A model generated the notes under the pieces. The model had not been told where the DNA came from. It made no database searches and worked only from the letters and a program-made list of their open reading frames with translations. From contig CAXXKZ010000006.1 of the NCBI GenBank assembly GCA_963665545.2, positions 248,001 through 312,000 of the forward strand: a DNA stretch of 64,000 nt, given 5' to 3'. Both the position numbers and the translations under genes were made by a program. Below are positions 1 through 7,391 of the stretch, piece by piece (positions within the stretch are counted from its first letter, which is position 1; every line of letters starts with the position of its first letter). Origin of the DNA: G963665545 sp963665545. GTDB lineage: Bacteria; Pseudomonadota; Gammaproteobacteria; Xanthomonadales; SZUA-36.

Positions 1-155
1 CCGATGAGCCGGGCAAATCCCAGGCTGTAGCCAAATGCCTCAAACTGGTACCTGATGATCTCCGCCAATGTGATCTTGTCGTAGGCAGCAAACAGGTATC
101 CACCTGCCAGTATGATCGCAATTATCCAGGCCAGAGCGCGTCGCCTGATCCACAC
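1..155 (-). CDS. Partial membrane protein, possibly MauE/DoxX-like (N-terminus)
   Basis: The gene runs off the left edge of the window. A GTG start at 155 (codons VWIRRRALAW) opens a frame encoding one clear transmembrane helix (AWIIAIILAGGYLFAAYDKI), followed by an amphipathic stretch. Helix 1 ending in '..YDKI' resembles the first helix of MauE/DoxX redox-associated membrane proteins, but only about 51 residues are visible and this is a guess. An in-frame TAA lies 21-24 bases upstream of the GTG. The neighbour at 177 ends 22 bases upstream on the same strand, so the two are probably co-transcribed. Confidence 0.5.
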   Translation of the reverse strand, partial: MWIRRRALAWIIAIILAGGYLFAAYDKITLAEIIRYQFEAFGYSLGFARLI

Positions 156-176
156 GCTTGACCCTGTCCATCCCGC

Positions 177-833
177 TTAAGGCACCAATCGGCTGGCGCT
201 GACCCGCATGACAGTCACCCAGGTTTCCCCGTCGTCGCGAGAATGTTCGCTGCGCCACCTGAAACTGTCCTCGGTAAAGTCTGAAAACACCACGCGTTGT
301 TGTCCAAAGCCTTCCTCGGGCGGACTGGTCATCACCAGGCTGCCCTTGCTGAACTCGGCACTAAACGTTCCCGAGTCGCTGCCCGGGGTTTTTCCGGCGC
401 CGTTCGCAATCCAGGCAACTTTCCACTGTCCGGCTCGGGCATCAAAGATACGCAGCCCCGAAAGCAGGTAATCGCGGCCAAAGTCGCCCATGTAAGAGGG
501 CAATTGATCCTTGGACTGAAACCAGAGATCCTGAACTGCAAATCCGCCCAGAGTGTGTTTCCACACCCAAATCCCGGGCGCCCCCGAGCGCCATGTGCCG
601 TCCCGGGCGAGCATTTCCTGTTTTGTATTCCAAATGCCAACCAGCCGGGAAAATTGCTGCGTTTCTGGTGGTGCGTCAACGTGCAACTCGCCCAGTCCAC
701 CGGCCAGGAAATTCTGGATCGCAGGATACGCCTGTGGATCCTTAAGGGCCCCCTGGCCAGACGCAGCAAGCGGCGAGACCAATCCCACCAGCAGTGGGAA
801 AAGGACCAGAAAGTGTACGGTTTTCAGTGCCAT
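177..833 (-). CDS. Secreted DUF1579-like (lipocalin-type) protein
   Basis: A 218-residue protein with an N-terminal signal peptide (hydrophobic residues 5-24, likely cleavage after the ASG near residue 26). The rest is rich in Trp, Gly and aromatic residues with alternating beta-strand patterns, for example VGIWNTKQEML near residue 65 and DGETWVTVMRVS near the end. That ending resembles the C-terminal half of the protein at 48251 (DGGETWTSIW), which also looks DUF1579-like. Members are small beta-barrel proteins of unknown biochemical role. The downstream gene (start 155) follows closely on the same strand. The family assignment is moderate and no catalytic residues are recognised. Confidence 0.7.
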   Translation of the reverse strand: MALKTVHFLVLFPLLVGLVSPLAASGQGALKDPQAYPAIQNFLAGGLGELHVDAPPETQQFSRLVGIWNTKQEMLARDGTWRSGAPGIWVWKHTLGGFAVQDLWFQSKDQLPSYMGDFGRDYLLSGLRIFDARAGQWKVAWIANGAGKTPGSDSGTFSAEFSKGSLVMTSPPEEGFGQQRVVFSDFTEDSFRWRSEHSRDDGETWVTVMRVSASRLVP

Positions 834-877
834 GCTAAATCCTTATATAATTTAAACCAACGCCTGTGGGAAGGCGC

Positions 878-1453
878 TCAAAGCCTGCTTTCCAGAGGGT
901 TCAACTGAAAGAAGAACCGCTCGCCGAGCACAATGCCGCTGCTCGCGGCAATCGCACCGGCGGCAAGTAGCGTCGCTGCCACCGGCAAGCCAATTGCAGG
1001 TACGGCCTCCAGCAAGGGCACCAGGACAACGAAACCGAGCAGTGACAGCACCCAGTAGTTCCTGTTGCGTGAGGCGGACACACAAGCCCAGGCACCGGCC
1101 AGCGCAGACAAAAAAGAATACAGCACGGTCGTTGCAATGCTGAGCAACAGCAGGGGTTGAGCGATATCCGCCCGCTTAATCAATGAGTGAACCAACCAGC
1201 AGATCAAAAATGAAGTAAATAAGGCAACTGCTGAACCGACCAGGAAGCCCCTCAGTTGGTCCATCTGTCCGGTAGTGCCTGCCCGCGACAGCGCCAGGTG
1301 CGCCACGGAGAGAAACAGCTGATTCCAGTACCATTTTTGCGCCGGCCCGACCCCATCATGCAGCGCAATTTGGGTGAATTCCTCTTCCAGGTCGCCGACC
1401 AGACTTTCGCGATACGACGGTGCACACAGGGCTGCAAAAAAAACTGACGCCAA
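878..1453 (-). CDS. Permease-prefix-like membrane protein partnered with PadR
   Basis: A 191-residue protein with a soluble N-terminus containing ESLVGDLEEEF and a WYWNQLFLSV motif, followed by about four or five hydrophobic helices. The 'GDLEEEF...WYW.Q' pattern is typical of the permease prefix domain found in front of acidobacterial-type duplicated orphan permeases, which are habitually paired with PadR regulators as here. No FtsX permease domain follows, so this is a stand-alone version. The first available start is TTG at 1453. The frame is the same as that of the upstream PadR gene and is open directly after its stop, with no ATG or GTG between, so the start is uncertain and translational coupling is likely. 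Confidence 0.65.
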   Translation of the reverse strand: MASVFFAALCAPSYRESLVGDLEEEFTQIALHDGVGPAQKWYWNQLFLSVAHLALSRAGTTGQMDQLRGFLVGSAVALFTSFLICWLVHSLIKRADIAQPLLLLSIATTVLYSFLSALAGAWACVSASRNRNYWVLSLLGFVVLVPLLEAVPAIGLPVAATLLAAGAIAASSGIVLGERFFFQLNPLESRL

Positions 1454-1482
1454 GCGCGGTGGGCGTGCTGGTGGGCGGCGGA

Positions 1483-1800
1483 TTATGTTGATAGCGCGTC
1501 TCCCAACGCCTGGCGCATCGCGGTCACGGTGCGGTCGAGCGCTTCGCGGCCTGCGGCCTCAACTTTGAAATTTCGTTTTGCACGACCGCCACGGACCGCC
1601 GTGGGCTCACCCTGGATTGAGCTGACGAAGCCCTTGGCCTGGAGTCGTTGCAGGGTCGTGTAGACGGCACCAACGGCTACCGAGCGGCCGATTCTCAACT
1701 CAATGGCCTGGCGAATGGAGACCCCATAGGCGTTCGCCCCCAAATCCGATACCGCGGAAATGACTTGCAATTCAAACGGGCCTAGTACTTTATGACTCAT
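1483..1800 (-). CDS. PadR family transcriptional regulator
   Basis: A 105-residue winged-helix protein. The N-terminus LGPFELQVISAVSDLGANAY and the segment YTTLQRLQAKGFVSS are the characteristic helix-turn-helix and wing-leading part of PadR proteins, and the length (about 105-115 aa) is normal for the short PadR subfamily. These repressors sense ligands or membrane stress and usually control the neighbouring gene. Here that is the permease-prefix membrane protein 29 bases downstream. An ACTACA-A-TGTAGT palindrome sits immediately upstream of the start codon and is a likely autoregulatory operator. Confidence 0.88.
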   Translation of the reverse strand: MSHKVLGPFELQVISAVSDLGANAYGVSIRQAIELRIGRSVAVGAVYTTLQRLQAKGFVSSIQGEPTAVRGGRAKRNFKVEAAGREALDRTVTAMRQALGDALST

Positions 1801-1804
1801 TTCT

Positions 1805-1817
1805 ACTACAATGTAGT
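1805..1817. promoter_or_regulatory. Palindrome upstream of padR (candidate operator)
   Basis: ACTACA-A-TGTAGT is a 13-bp near-perfect palindrome starting 5 bases upstream of the PadR ATG. PadR-type and BlaI-type repressors bind dyads of this TACA..TGTA type. The position overlaps the expected translation-initiation region, consistent with autorepression. Binding is inferred. Confidence 0.5.
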
Positions 1818-1889
1818 TGTATAGACCCTGGCCGTCAAGACCCCGCCACTCGTTCTGGCTTGTGGAACATTCTGATTAGCTGTGCAGTA

Positions 1890-3398
1890 TTAGTCAGCCA
1901 TGCGCCTCATCTCGCTGCCCCAAAAAATCAACGCATCTGGCTGATTATCCGCAGCCACTTCAAACGGCACTACAAAACGCGACATGAAGCGGTCGCGCGG
2001 GTAAGCCACAAATTGATGCGCACCGACGGATTTTAGATCAAAACTGAGCAGAGAGCCCGCCTGCAGTACCAGGCCGTCTTCACTTTCTTCAACACGAAAA
2101 TCGCCAAACAGCGGACTCTGGTAAAGACCGGCATAACGGTCCAGCGGCAGCGCGGATTCGGCCAGCTCCAGGCTTGCGAAGCGCTCTTTTTCGGCAGCAT
2201 CCGCACGCTCGGCCAACTCGCCAAACAGGCCTCGCAGATGAGCAGACCAATCCTTTGTTTCTCCACCCAATACGCGGTCAAAGACTTCATACATCAGCGC
2301 ATGGCGGAGCTCAATATGGTCTGCGTTGATAAAGACTACGACGCCCAAATCCTCTCCGGGCACCATACCGACAATTGCAGACATACCATCGAGACTGCCG
2401 GTGTGCATGTTGACGCGCTGCCCTTTGTAGTTTTGAAGAAACCAGGCAAGACCGTAAGCAAATATATCGGCGCCCGCTTCTTTCGCTGCCGGATAAATAT
2501 CGCCGGCTGCCAGCACCATGTGCGGCGTCAACGCCATTGCCACGGTTTCTGGTGCGAGCATCTGCTCGCCGTCCCAGCGCCCTTGGTTCAACCACATTCG
2601 CAGCCAGTGGGTGTATTCAGACACACTGGAGTAAAAGAGGCCGGCAGCGCCGGGGTCATAGCGGTCGGTCAAACCAATCGGCGTCATCTCACCGTCAATC
2701 AGCGCGTGGCTCACAGCGACGTTCGATCGCCCGGCAACCTCGGCAATGGGGCCCGTTGTACGCTGCATGCCCAGTGGCTGAAAGAGGCGTTCGCGAACGA
2801 ATGACTCGAAGGACTGACCCGTGATGGCCTCTATCACCTCACCGGCAACGATATACATACCGTTGTTATATGCCCAGGTGCTGCGAAAACTGGTCGCCTG
2901 CTTTGCATGGGCCAGGCACTCAAGCACTTCGTCGGGTTTCATGCCGGTAAACCACGCCAGATCTGTACTCTGGATACCGGAGCGGTGACTGAGAATATCG
3001 ATAATCGTTAATTCACGGGTCACGTAGGGGTCAGCCACGCGAAATCCCGGCAAGTGGTCAATCACCCTGTCGTCCCACTGCAGCCGCCCTTCATCTACCA
3101 ATGATCCCAAGGCAGCGGCGATAAATGCTTTGGTGGTTGAACCCACGTGAAACAGCGTATCCACATCCACGGGCTCGCCGGTGTCAAGACTTCGCACGCC
3201 AAAGCCACCTTCAAAGACAACTTGATCCTTGTGGACAACCGCGATTGCCAACCCCGGTGCGCCCCATTTCACCCGCTCGGCCTCAACGCGCTGGGCAAAA
3301 CCGGCAAACAGGTTTTCTTCCGCGGCGCCGGCAGACCCTGCAACCAGGGCAAATACAAGAACCAGAGCAACACTTGTGTAACGATGAACAGAGCGCAT
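1890..3398 (-). CDS. Exported serine hydrolase, beta-lactamase/PBP fold (class C-like)
   Basis: A 502-residue protein with a signal peptide (residues 1-25, ending GSAGAA). The penicillin-binding/beta-lactamase fold is supported by the three active-site motifs in order: S87-T-T-K90 (nucleophile and general base), Y177-N-N179 and H332-T-G334 in place of KTG. The C-terminal ~110 residues form a separate beta-rich region typical of the extra domain on such hydrolases. Family members include esterases, D-aminopeptidases and D,D-peptidases, so true beta-lactamase activity cannot be assumed. It probably acts in the periplasm. The next gene downstream in transcription is the PadR gene, 89 bases on. 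Confidence 0.85.
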   Translation of the reverse strand: MRSVHRYTSVALVLVFALVAGSAGAAEENLFAGFAQRVEAERVKWGAPGLAIAVVHKDQVVFEGGFGVRSLDTGEPVDVDTLFHVGSTTKAFIAAALGSLVDEGRLQWDDRVIDHLPGFRVADPYVTRELTIIDILSHRSGIQSTDLAWFTGMKPDEVLECLAHAKQATSFRSTWAYNNGMYIVAGEVIEAITGQSFESFVRERLFQPLGMQRTTGPIAEVAGRSNVAVSHALIDGEMTPIGLTDRYDPGAAGLFYSSVSEYTHWLRMWLNQGRWDGEQMLAPETVAMALTPHMVLAAGDIYPAAKEAGADIFAYGLAWFLQNYKGQRVNMHTGSLDGMSAIVGMVPGEDLGVVVFINADHIELRHALMYEVFDRVLGGETKDWSAHLRGLFGELAERADAAEKERFASLELAESALPLDRYAGLYQSPLFGDFRVEESEDGLVLQAGSLLSFDLKSVGAHQFVAYPRDRFMSRFVVPFEVAADNQPDALIFWGSEMRRMAD

Positions 3399-3434
3399 GG
3401 TCAGCCTGCCTTTACTGGGTCGGACCCTAGTGAA

Positions 3435-4883
3435 CTAGACGCCGTAAACATAAAATGCTTCTATTGCCCGGGACAGCATGAAGACATCCACCTTCGAGCT
3501 GATCGAATAGGTCGAGTGAATTGACAGCACCGGCACGCCATAGTCGATCACTTCCATATTGTCCTTGGAAAGGCTGTTGCCGATCGTGCCACCGGAGGCA
3601 CTGCCCTTGTAGGTGGCGGTCTGCCAGGGTATGCCCGCATCATCAAAATAGGCGCGCGTCCAGGCAATGTACTCAGAGTTGGCATTGAAACCGCCACCGT
3701 ATAGTTTGAAATTGACCCCGCTGCCCAGACGCGCGGCATTTTGTAATTCCCAGGCTTCAGGCCAGGTGGGGTGAATTGCGGGGTTGACATCGGATGACAC
3801 AACCCTGGTATTTCGCAGTGCAACCCGCAGGTCGTGGTCGTTATAGTCGTCTCCCAAGCGCTGGTACAGCAACTCGCCCATCAAATCCTTCAACCAGGAT
3901 GAATTGGAGCCCGTGTTGTTGACGTTGCCCACGTCTTCGTTGTCCACCAGGAAAGCCAAGGCGGTGTGGGCCGGCGTTTTCTGCGTCATGACTGCGCGTA
4001 AAGCCGCATAGGAAGACAGCTTGTCATCCTGCCCGTAAATTGCCATCAGCGCACGATCAAGACCGACATCCCGGGGCTGCATTGCCGGCACCAGCGACAG
4101 TTCGGCTGATACCAGATCATCAACTTCCACACCATATTCGCCGCGCAGAAACTCAACAACCGCTTCAGTGACGGAATGGTTTGCACTCGGCAATGAGGCC
4201 ACGATCGGATCCAGCTCTTCGCCACCAATCACTTCACGATTGATACGCTCGCGCAGATCCTGATCGACATGTGGCGACAGGTCAGGAATTATCAAGATCG
4301 GATCGTCCGGGTCCAGGCCCACCGAAATTTCCACTCTGCTGCCATCTTTCTTGTCGACGTGCCCGACCAGGGCCAGGGGCAAACTCACCCATTGATAATT
4401 CTTGATATTTCCATGAACGTAAGTTTGAAAAAGAGCGAAGCCTTCTTGCTCATAAAGAGGGCGGCCCTTAAGCTCAATGCGCGGCGAATCGATGTGCGCG
4501 CCAACGATCCGAAATCCGTCGGCAAAGTCTCTTGTGCCGATGACCATCAGCGCAATGGTACGGTCCCGGTTAACACTGTAGTAGCGTTGCCCCGGCGTCA
4601 GATCACTGTCACTGGCCAGTTCCTCAAAGCCGGCGGCGCGAGCTACCTTGATGGCCTGACTGACAAAACTCAGCTCGGTTTTGGCAACGCGCATAAACGC
4701 TTTGTAGTCTTCAGCAAACGCCAGGACCTGGCGCTTTTGCTGCTTGGACAACTCGAGCCAAACGGTGCTGGCAAGCGAGTCAGTCTCTTCCTGAGCATTG
4801 ATATCGGCAGCGCCAATCAGCGCCACGGACGAAGAAAAAACGATTGTGCAGAGCATATTCTTGATCGAAAACCGGAAATTCAT
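3435..4883 (-). CDS. Exported M18 family aminopeptidase
   Basis: A 482-residue zinc aminopeptidase. The M18 signature is present: GAH130-I-D132-SPR (metal ligand region), GQD286-D287-K, D314-N-E316-D317-VG (catalytic Glu and metal acidic residue, Asp replacing the second Glu of the usual EE pair) and a C-terminal SIHSTYSISSKVDVF with the last His ligand. Unlike typical cytosolic M18 enzymes it begins with a likely signal peptide (CTIVFSSSVALIGAADINAQ), implying periplasmic action on acidic or neutral N-terminal residues. It lies 36 bases upstream of the serine hydrolase on the same strand and could share a transcript. Confidence 0.85.
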   Translation of the reverse strand: MNFRFSIKNMLCTIVFSSSVALIGAADINAQEETDSLASTVWLELSKQQKRQVLAFAEDYKAFMRVAKTELSFVSQAIKVARAAGFEELASDSDLTPGQRYYSVNRDRTIALMVIGTRDFADGFRIVGAHIDSPRIELKGRPLYEQEGFALFQTYVHGNIKNYQWVSLPLALVGHVDKKDGSRVEISVGLDPDDPILIIPDLSPHVDQDLRERINREVIGGEELDPIVASLPSANHSVTEAVVEFLRGEYGVEVDDLVSAELSLVPAMQPRDVGLDRALMAIYGQDDKLSSYAALRAVMTQKTPAHTALAFLVDNEDVGNVNNTGSNSSWLKDLMGELLYQRLGDDYNDHDLRVALRNTRVVSSDVNPAIHPTWPEAWELQNAARLGSGVNFKLYGGGFNANSEYIAWTRAYFDDAGIPWQTATYKGSASGGTIGNSLSKDNMEVIDYGVPVLSIHSTYSISSKVDVFMLSRAIEAFYVYGV

Positions 4884-4984
4884 GGGAAAGCACCTGGAGG
4901 TAAATACGGGGACGAAGAGAGCCTAACATAGCTCAGTGCTCCGGGCCTGCAAGCAGCACATCACACCCTTATTGTTAAACGCGC

Positions 4985-5681
4985 CCTAGGTGTGAATTCC
5001 AGCATCGTTGTTCACAAAAGTGCGCCAAAATCTGGTTGGTTCTCAGTTCATTGTTCGAATGGGCTGGGGTATCTGCGTTTGTCATCTTTATCAGGGAGCC
5101 GGCTGAGAGTGACAGTGCTGTTTCCAGGACCCGCCACACGGCGCCTGCACATCCCTCGGCAATTGCTCCCGGCATGGCTCTACCTCCCACATCCATGTGG
5201 TCGTTTGGTGAGGCGCCGGTTCGGAGCAAGGAATCTCCTTGCAGGACGCGCTCGAGCCCATCCATGGGACGCTCCTCTTGAAACATCCCTGTTTCAAAGG
5301 GTCCTGCAAGAAGACCCCTTACTCCCAACCGGCTTGTGCCGGCGTTAGGAAAACCCCATGAGCGGGCTGCTGGCCACGACTTAAAGGATGCCGAGCGCCG
5401 ACAAGCGACTGGGTCGCCGAGCCCGAGCGCCAAGGATGGCGCGAGGAAGGAAAATGCCAGGATGGCAGCATTTTCCGGCGGCTCGAAGAGCTGCTGAACG
5501 GTTTCAAGTGTTTTTAGCGCCTTGGATCGTTCCCGCGCATCCTTGCGCTCCACGATCTAAGCACATCCTTGTGCAAAAGGGCCATCCGCCAGGAGCGAAC
5601 CGCAATACCCTCATGACGCTTTGCGGTAACGATGGCACCGAGCCTTAAGTGTGAACAACGTTGCTGGAATTCACACCTAGG
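4985..5681. mobile_element. MITE-like element with 32-bp terminal inverted repeats
   Basis: The ends 4985-5016 and 5650-5681 are inverted copies of each other, identical at 31 of 32 positions, and read CCTAGGTGTGAATTCCAGCA from outside in. If the palindromic CTAG at each end (4986-4989 and 5677-5680) is a target duplication, the element proper is 4990-5676. The interior has no recognisable transposase. A long open frame on the minus strand (to 4975) has no family resemblance and is probably a by-product of the stem-loop content. The right end supplies the TAG stop of the S33 peptidase gene at 5677, so insertion trimmed or replaced that gene's 3' end. Confidence 0.75.
5187..5574 (-). other. 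Array of stem-loops with ANGGAT / ATCCNT loops (CsrA-sponge-like)
   Basis: At least seven short perfect hairpins share one loop. Read on the plus strand: CCAC-ATCCAT-GTGG (5187-5200), CCC-ATCCAT-GGG (5257-5268), TTGAAAC-ATCCCT-GTTTCAA (5278-5297), GCGC-ATCCTT-GCGC (5535-5548, inside GATCGT/ACGATC arms 5525-5557) and GCAC-ATCCTT-GTGC (5561-5574). On the minus strand these five loops read ANGGAT. Two more carry the complement: GCGCC-AAGGAT-GGCGC (5427-5442) and TGCC-AGGAT-GGCA (5455-5467). The arms differ while the loop is kept. ANGGA in a loop is the known RNA target of CsrA/RsmA, but transcription is not shown. Confidence 0.5.
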
Positions 5682-7035
5682 TGACGGCAGGAGGTGCTTC
5701 GAGCTGGCTGGCACAGCCAATATCCAGCCCATCCAGGGAAGAGGTGGCAAGAAAGTCCGTCAAGATGCTCACAAAGCAGGCGGTAACCGCTGGATCTTCG
5801 ACAATCTGATGACCGCGATCTTTAAATACTGCATGCAGGCTGCGCGACAGGGTGCGGGCGACCAAGTCGCCATTGGAGGGTGGAGTGACCGGGTCGTTGG
5901 CCCCGGTCATCAGAAGCACCGGGACGTCAGATACCAGCGGATCGTGAAAATCCGCCGCAACCTGACCCTGGGGCCATTTTGCACAGGTATCCAATTGCTG
6001 CTGCATCCGGTACATGCCCAGGACTGTGCCGGCCGAGCTTTCCCGCTCTGCTTCAATATCGACAAAGGGCAAATCCTCGGCGCAGACGAATGAATTGTTC
6101 AGGCCAATAAAAAACCGCTGTTGAACGCTGAAAAATATCTCGGCAATAATCTGCACGATCGGCTCGTAATTGCCCTCCAGGGCGGCTGAAATTTGCCCGG
6201 GCAGCGCCGCCAAATTCGGGTAGCGCTCACTGCATGCCGTATTGGCAGCGCAGTTGGCCAACATTGTATCCAGGACATTTTGGAAGGAACGGGCAAATCC
6301 GCTGGGTAAATGAATGGATGGTGGGGCCACGCCGAATAGAACAGCGGCGTCAACATGTTTGGGGTAGCGGCGAATAATCTCCTGGCCAAGCCGGGTGCCA
6401 TATGACCCGCCAATCAGGGCCATTTTCTGATAGCCCAGGGCCGCACGAACCTCGTTGTAGTCAGTGGCGGCGTAAGTGGTGTTGTACTGCGTCAGGTCGG
6501 CGACTTCCATTAGCTTCTCCACACAGGGTTCAACATCAATATCCACGCGCAACAGGTAGCTCCTGTGGCGTTGCAAAGATTTCTCAGGGCCGATGCGTTC
6601 GCAGGCCAATGGGTTTGATCGCCCGGTTCCCCGCAGATCGACAAAAACCAGGTCGCGGGATTGATTGACTTCCGCCACCAGCGAGGCAACAAATGGCGCC
6701 ATTGGAGAACTGGCGTCGCCCGGTCCGCCGTTGAGGAAAAACAACGGTGGCAGAGTTGCCCCCTTGGGGTTCTTTGCCGGCGCGACAACAATGAACAGCA
6801 GTATTTTGCGACCACTGTTGGTGGTTCTGTTCTCAAACACATCAAGCGCGCCGCACCGATAATCATCGGGGTATGGCACGGGTGAGAGATTCTTCTCGCA
6901 TTCAGCCAATTCGATAGACGCCCCGCTGAATCTAACCGCTGCGAGCGCATCCCCAAAAGCGAACAGAGCCAGTGCCGCCATTGAGACCAGACAAATACAG
7001 TTTTTCCTTTTTGATTTCAACATGTTATTTACCAT
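5677..7035 (-). CDS. Exported alpha/beta hydrolase, S33 tripeptidyl-aminopeptidase-like
   Basis: About 452 residues from the ATG at 7035, chosen because it places a signal peptide (KNCICLVSMAALALFAFGDA) at the N-terminus; an upstream in-frame ATG at 7113 would bury it. Motifs: oxyanion-hole LNGGPGDAS, nucleophile GGS211YGT, acid GANDPVTPP, and histidine DRGHQI near the C-terminus. The arrangement fits proteobacterial proline iminopeptidase or tripeptidyl aminopeptidase relatives (peptidase S33 with a TAP-like C-terminal domain), acting in the periplasm on short peptides. The last codons and TAG stop lie inside the right inverted repeat of the element at 4985, so the native C-terminus may have been altered. 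Confidence 0.82.
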   Translation of the reverse strand: MVNNMLKSKRKNCICLVSMAALALFAFGDALAAVRFSGASIELAECEKNLSPVPYPDDYRCGALDVFENRTTNSGRKILLFIVVAPAKNPKGATLPPLFFLNGGPGDASSPMAPFVASLVAEVNQSRDLVFVDLRGTGRSNPLACERIGPEKSLQRHRSYLLRVDIDVEPCVEKLMEVADLTQYNTTYAATDYNEVRAALGYQKMALIGGSYGTRLGQEIIRRYPKHVDAAVLFGVAPPSIHLPSGFARSFQNVLDTMLANCAANTACSERYPNLAALPGQISAALEGNYEPIVQIIAEIFFSVQQRFFIGLNNSFVCAEDLPFVDIEAERESSAGTVLGMYRMQQQLDTCAKWPQGQVAADFHDPLVSDVPVLLMTGANDPVTPPSNGDLVARTLSRSLHAVFKDRGHQIVEDPAVTACFVSILTDFLATSSLDGLDIGCASQLEAPPAVT

Positions 7036-7138
7036 TATGAAAGTTGATTCCACTGCCGACCGGGACTTTAAATGTTTTGCCTCAGGCTGAACCGAAACAG
7101 CCCAATCGGACAAGTCTGTGCCCTAAGCCGCTTTGGCG

Positions 7139-7338
7139 CCGCAGGCGACCCGCCGGCCCCGGTTGGGTAAGTCGAGCAAAGCGCAGGCCCGAGGAACCGC
7201 ACGTTTTGCCCGCAGGGCAAGAAGTAAGGTGACGAAGCCGTAGCGCGTGAGTGGTACCAGAGGGGCCAGGCGCCTTTTGCATGCCGTCGAGCGCAGCCGC
7301 CTTCCGCCGAAGGCGGGAGCAGGGAAGCGAGACTCCTT
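7139..7338. repeat. Dispersed intergenic repeat, copy 1 (long form)
   Basis: This matches the segment at 26248-26380 over both flanks: CCGCAGGCGACCCGCC...CCCCGGTTGGGTAAGTCGAG, then GGTACCAGAGGGGCCAGGCG through GAGACTCC. Relative to the other copy it has about 65 extra internal bases (roughly 7184-7250) that include a TTGCCC-GCA-GGGCAA hairpin. A strong CCGCCTTC-CGCC-GAAGGCGG hairpin (7297-7316) is common to both copies. It occupies the gap between two minus-strand genes; nothing else is visible in 7036-7391. Confidence 0.8.
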
Positions 7339-7391
7339 TATATAACGAGCTGAGCTCCAGTTAAGTTACGCTCACAGATAGCTGCGCCTGA

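Noticed and set aside
1890..3398. Antibiotic-resistance beta-lactamase
   Set aside because: The S-T-T-K, YNN and HTG motifs define the fold, but HTG in place of KTG and the extra C-terminal domain fit the broad esterase/D-peptidase group rather than class C resistance enzymes.
4975..5553. Long open frame (192 codons) on the minus strand inside the inverted-repeat element
   Set aside because: It covers mostly stem-loop DNA, shows no known fold and begins and ends without relation to translation signals. Absence of stops is explained by the G+C-rich hairpin content.
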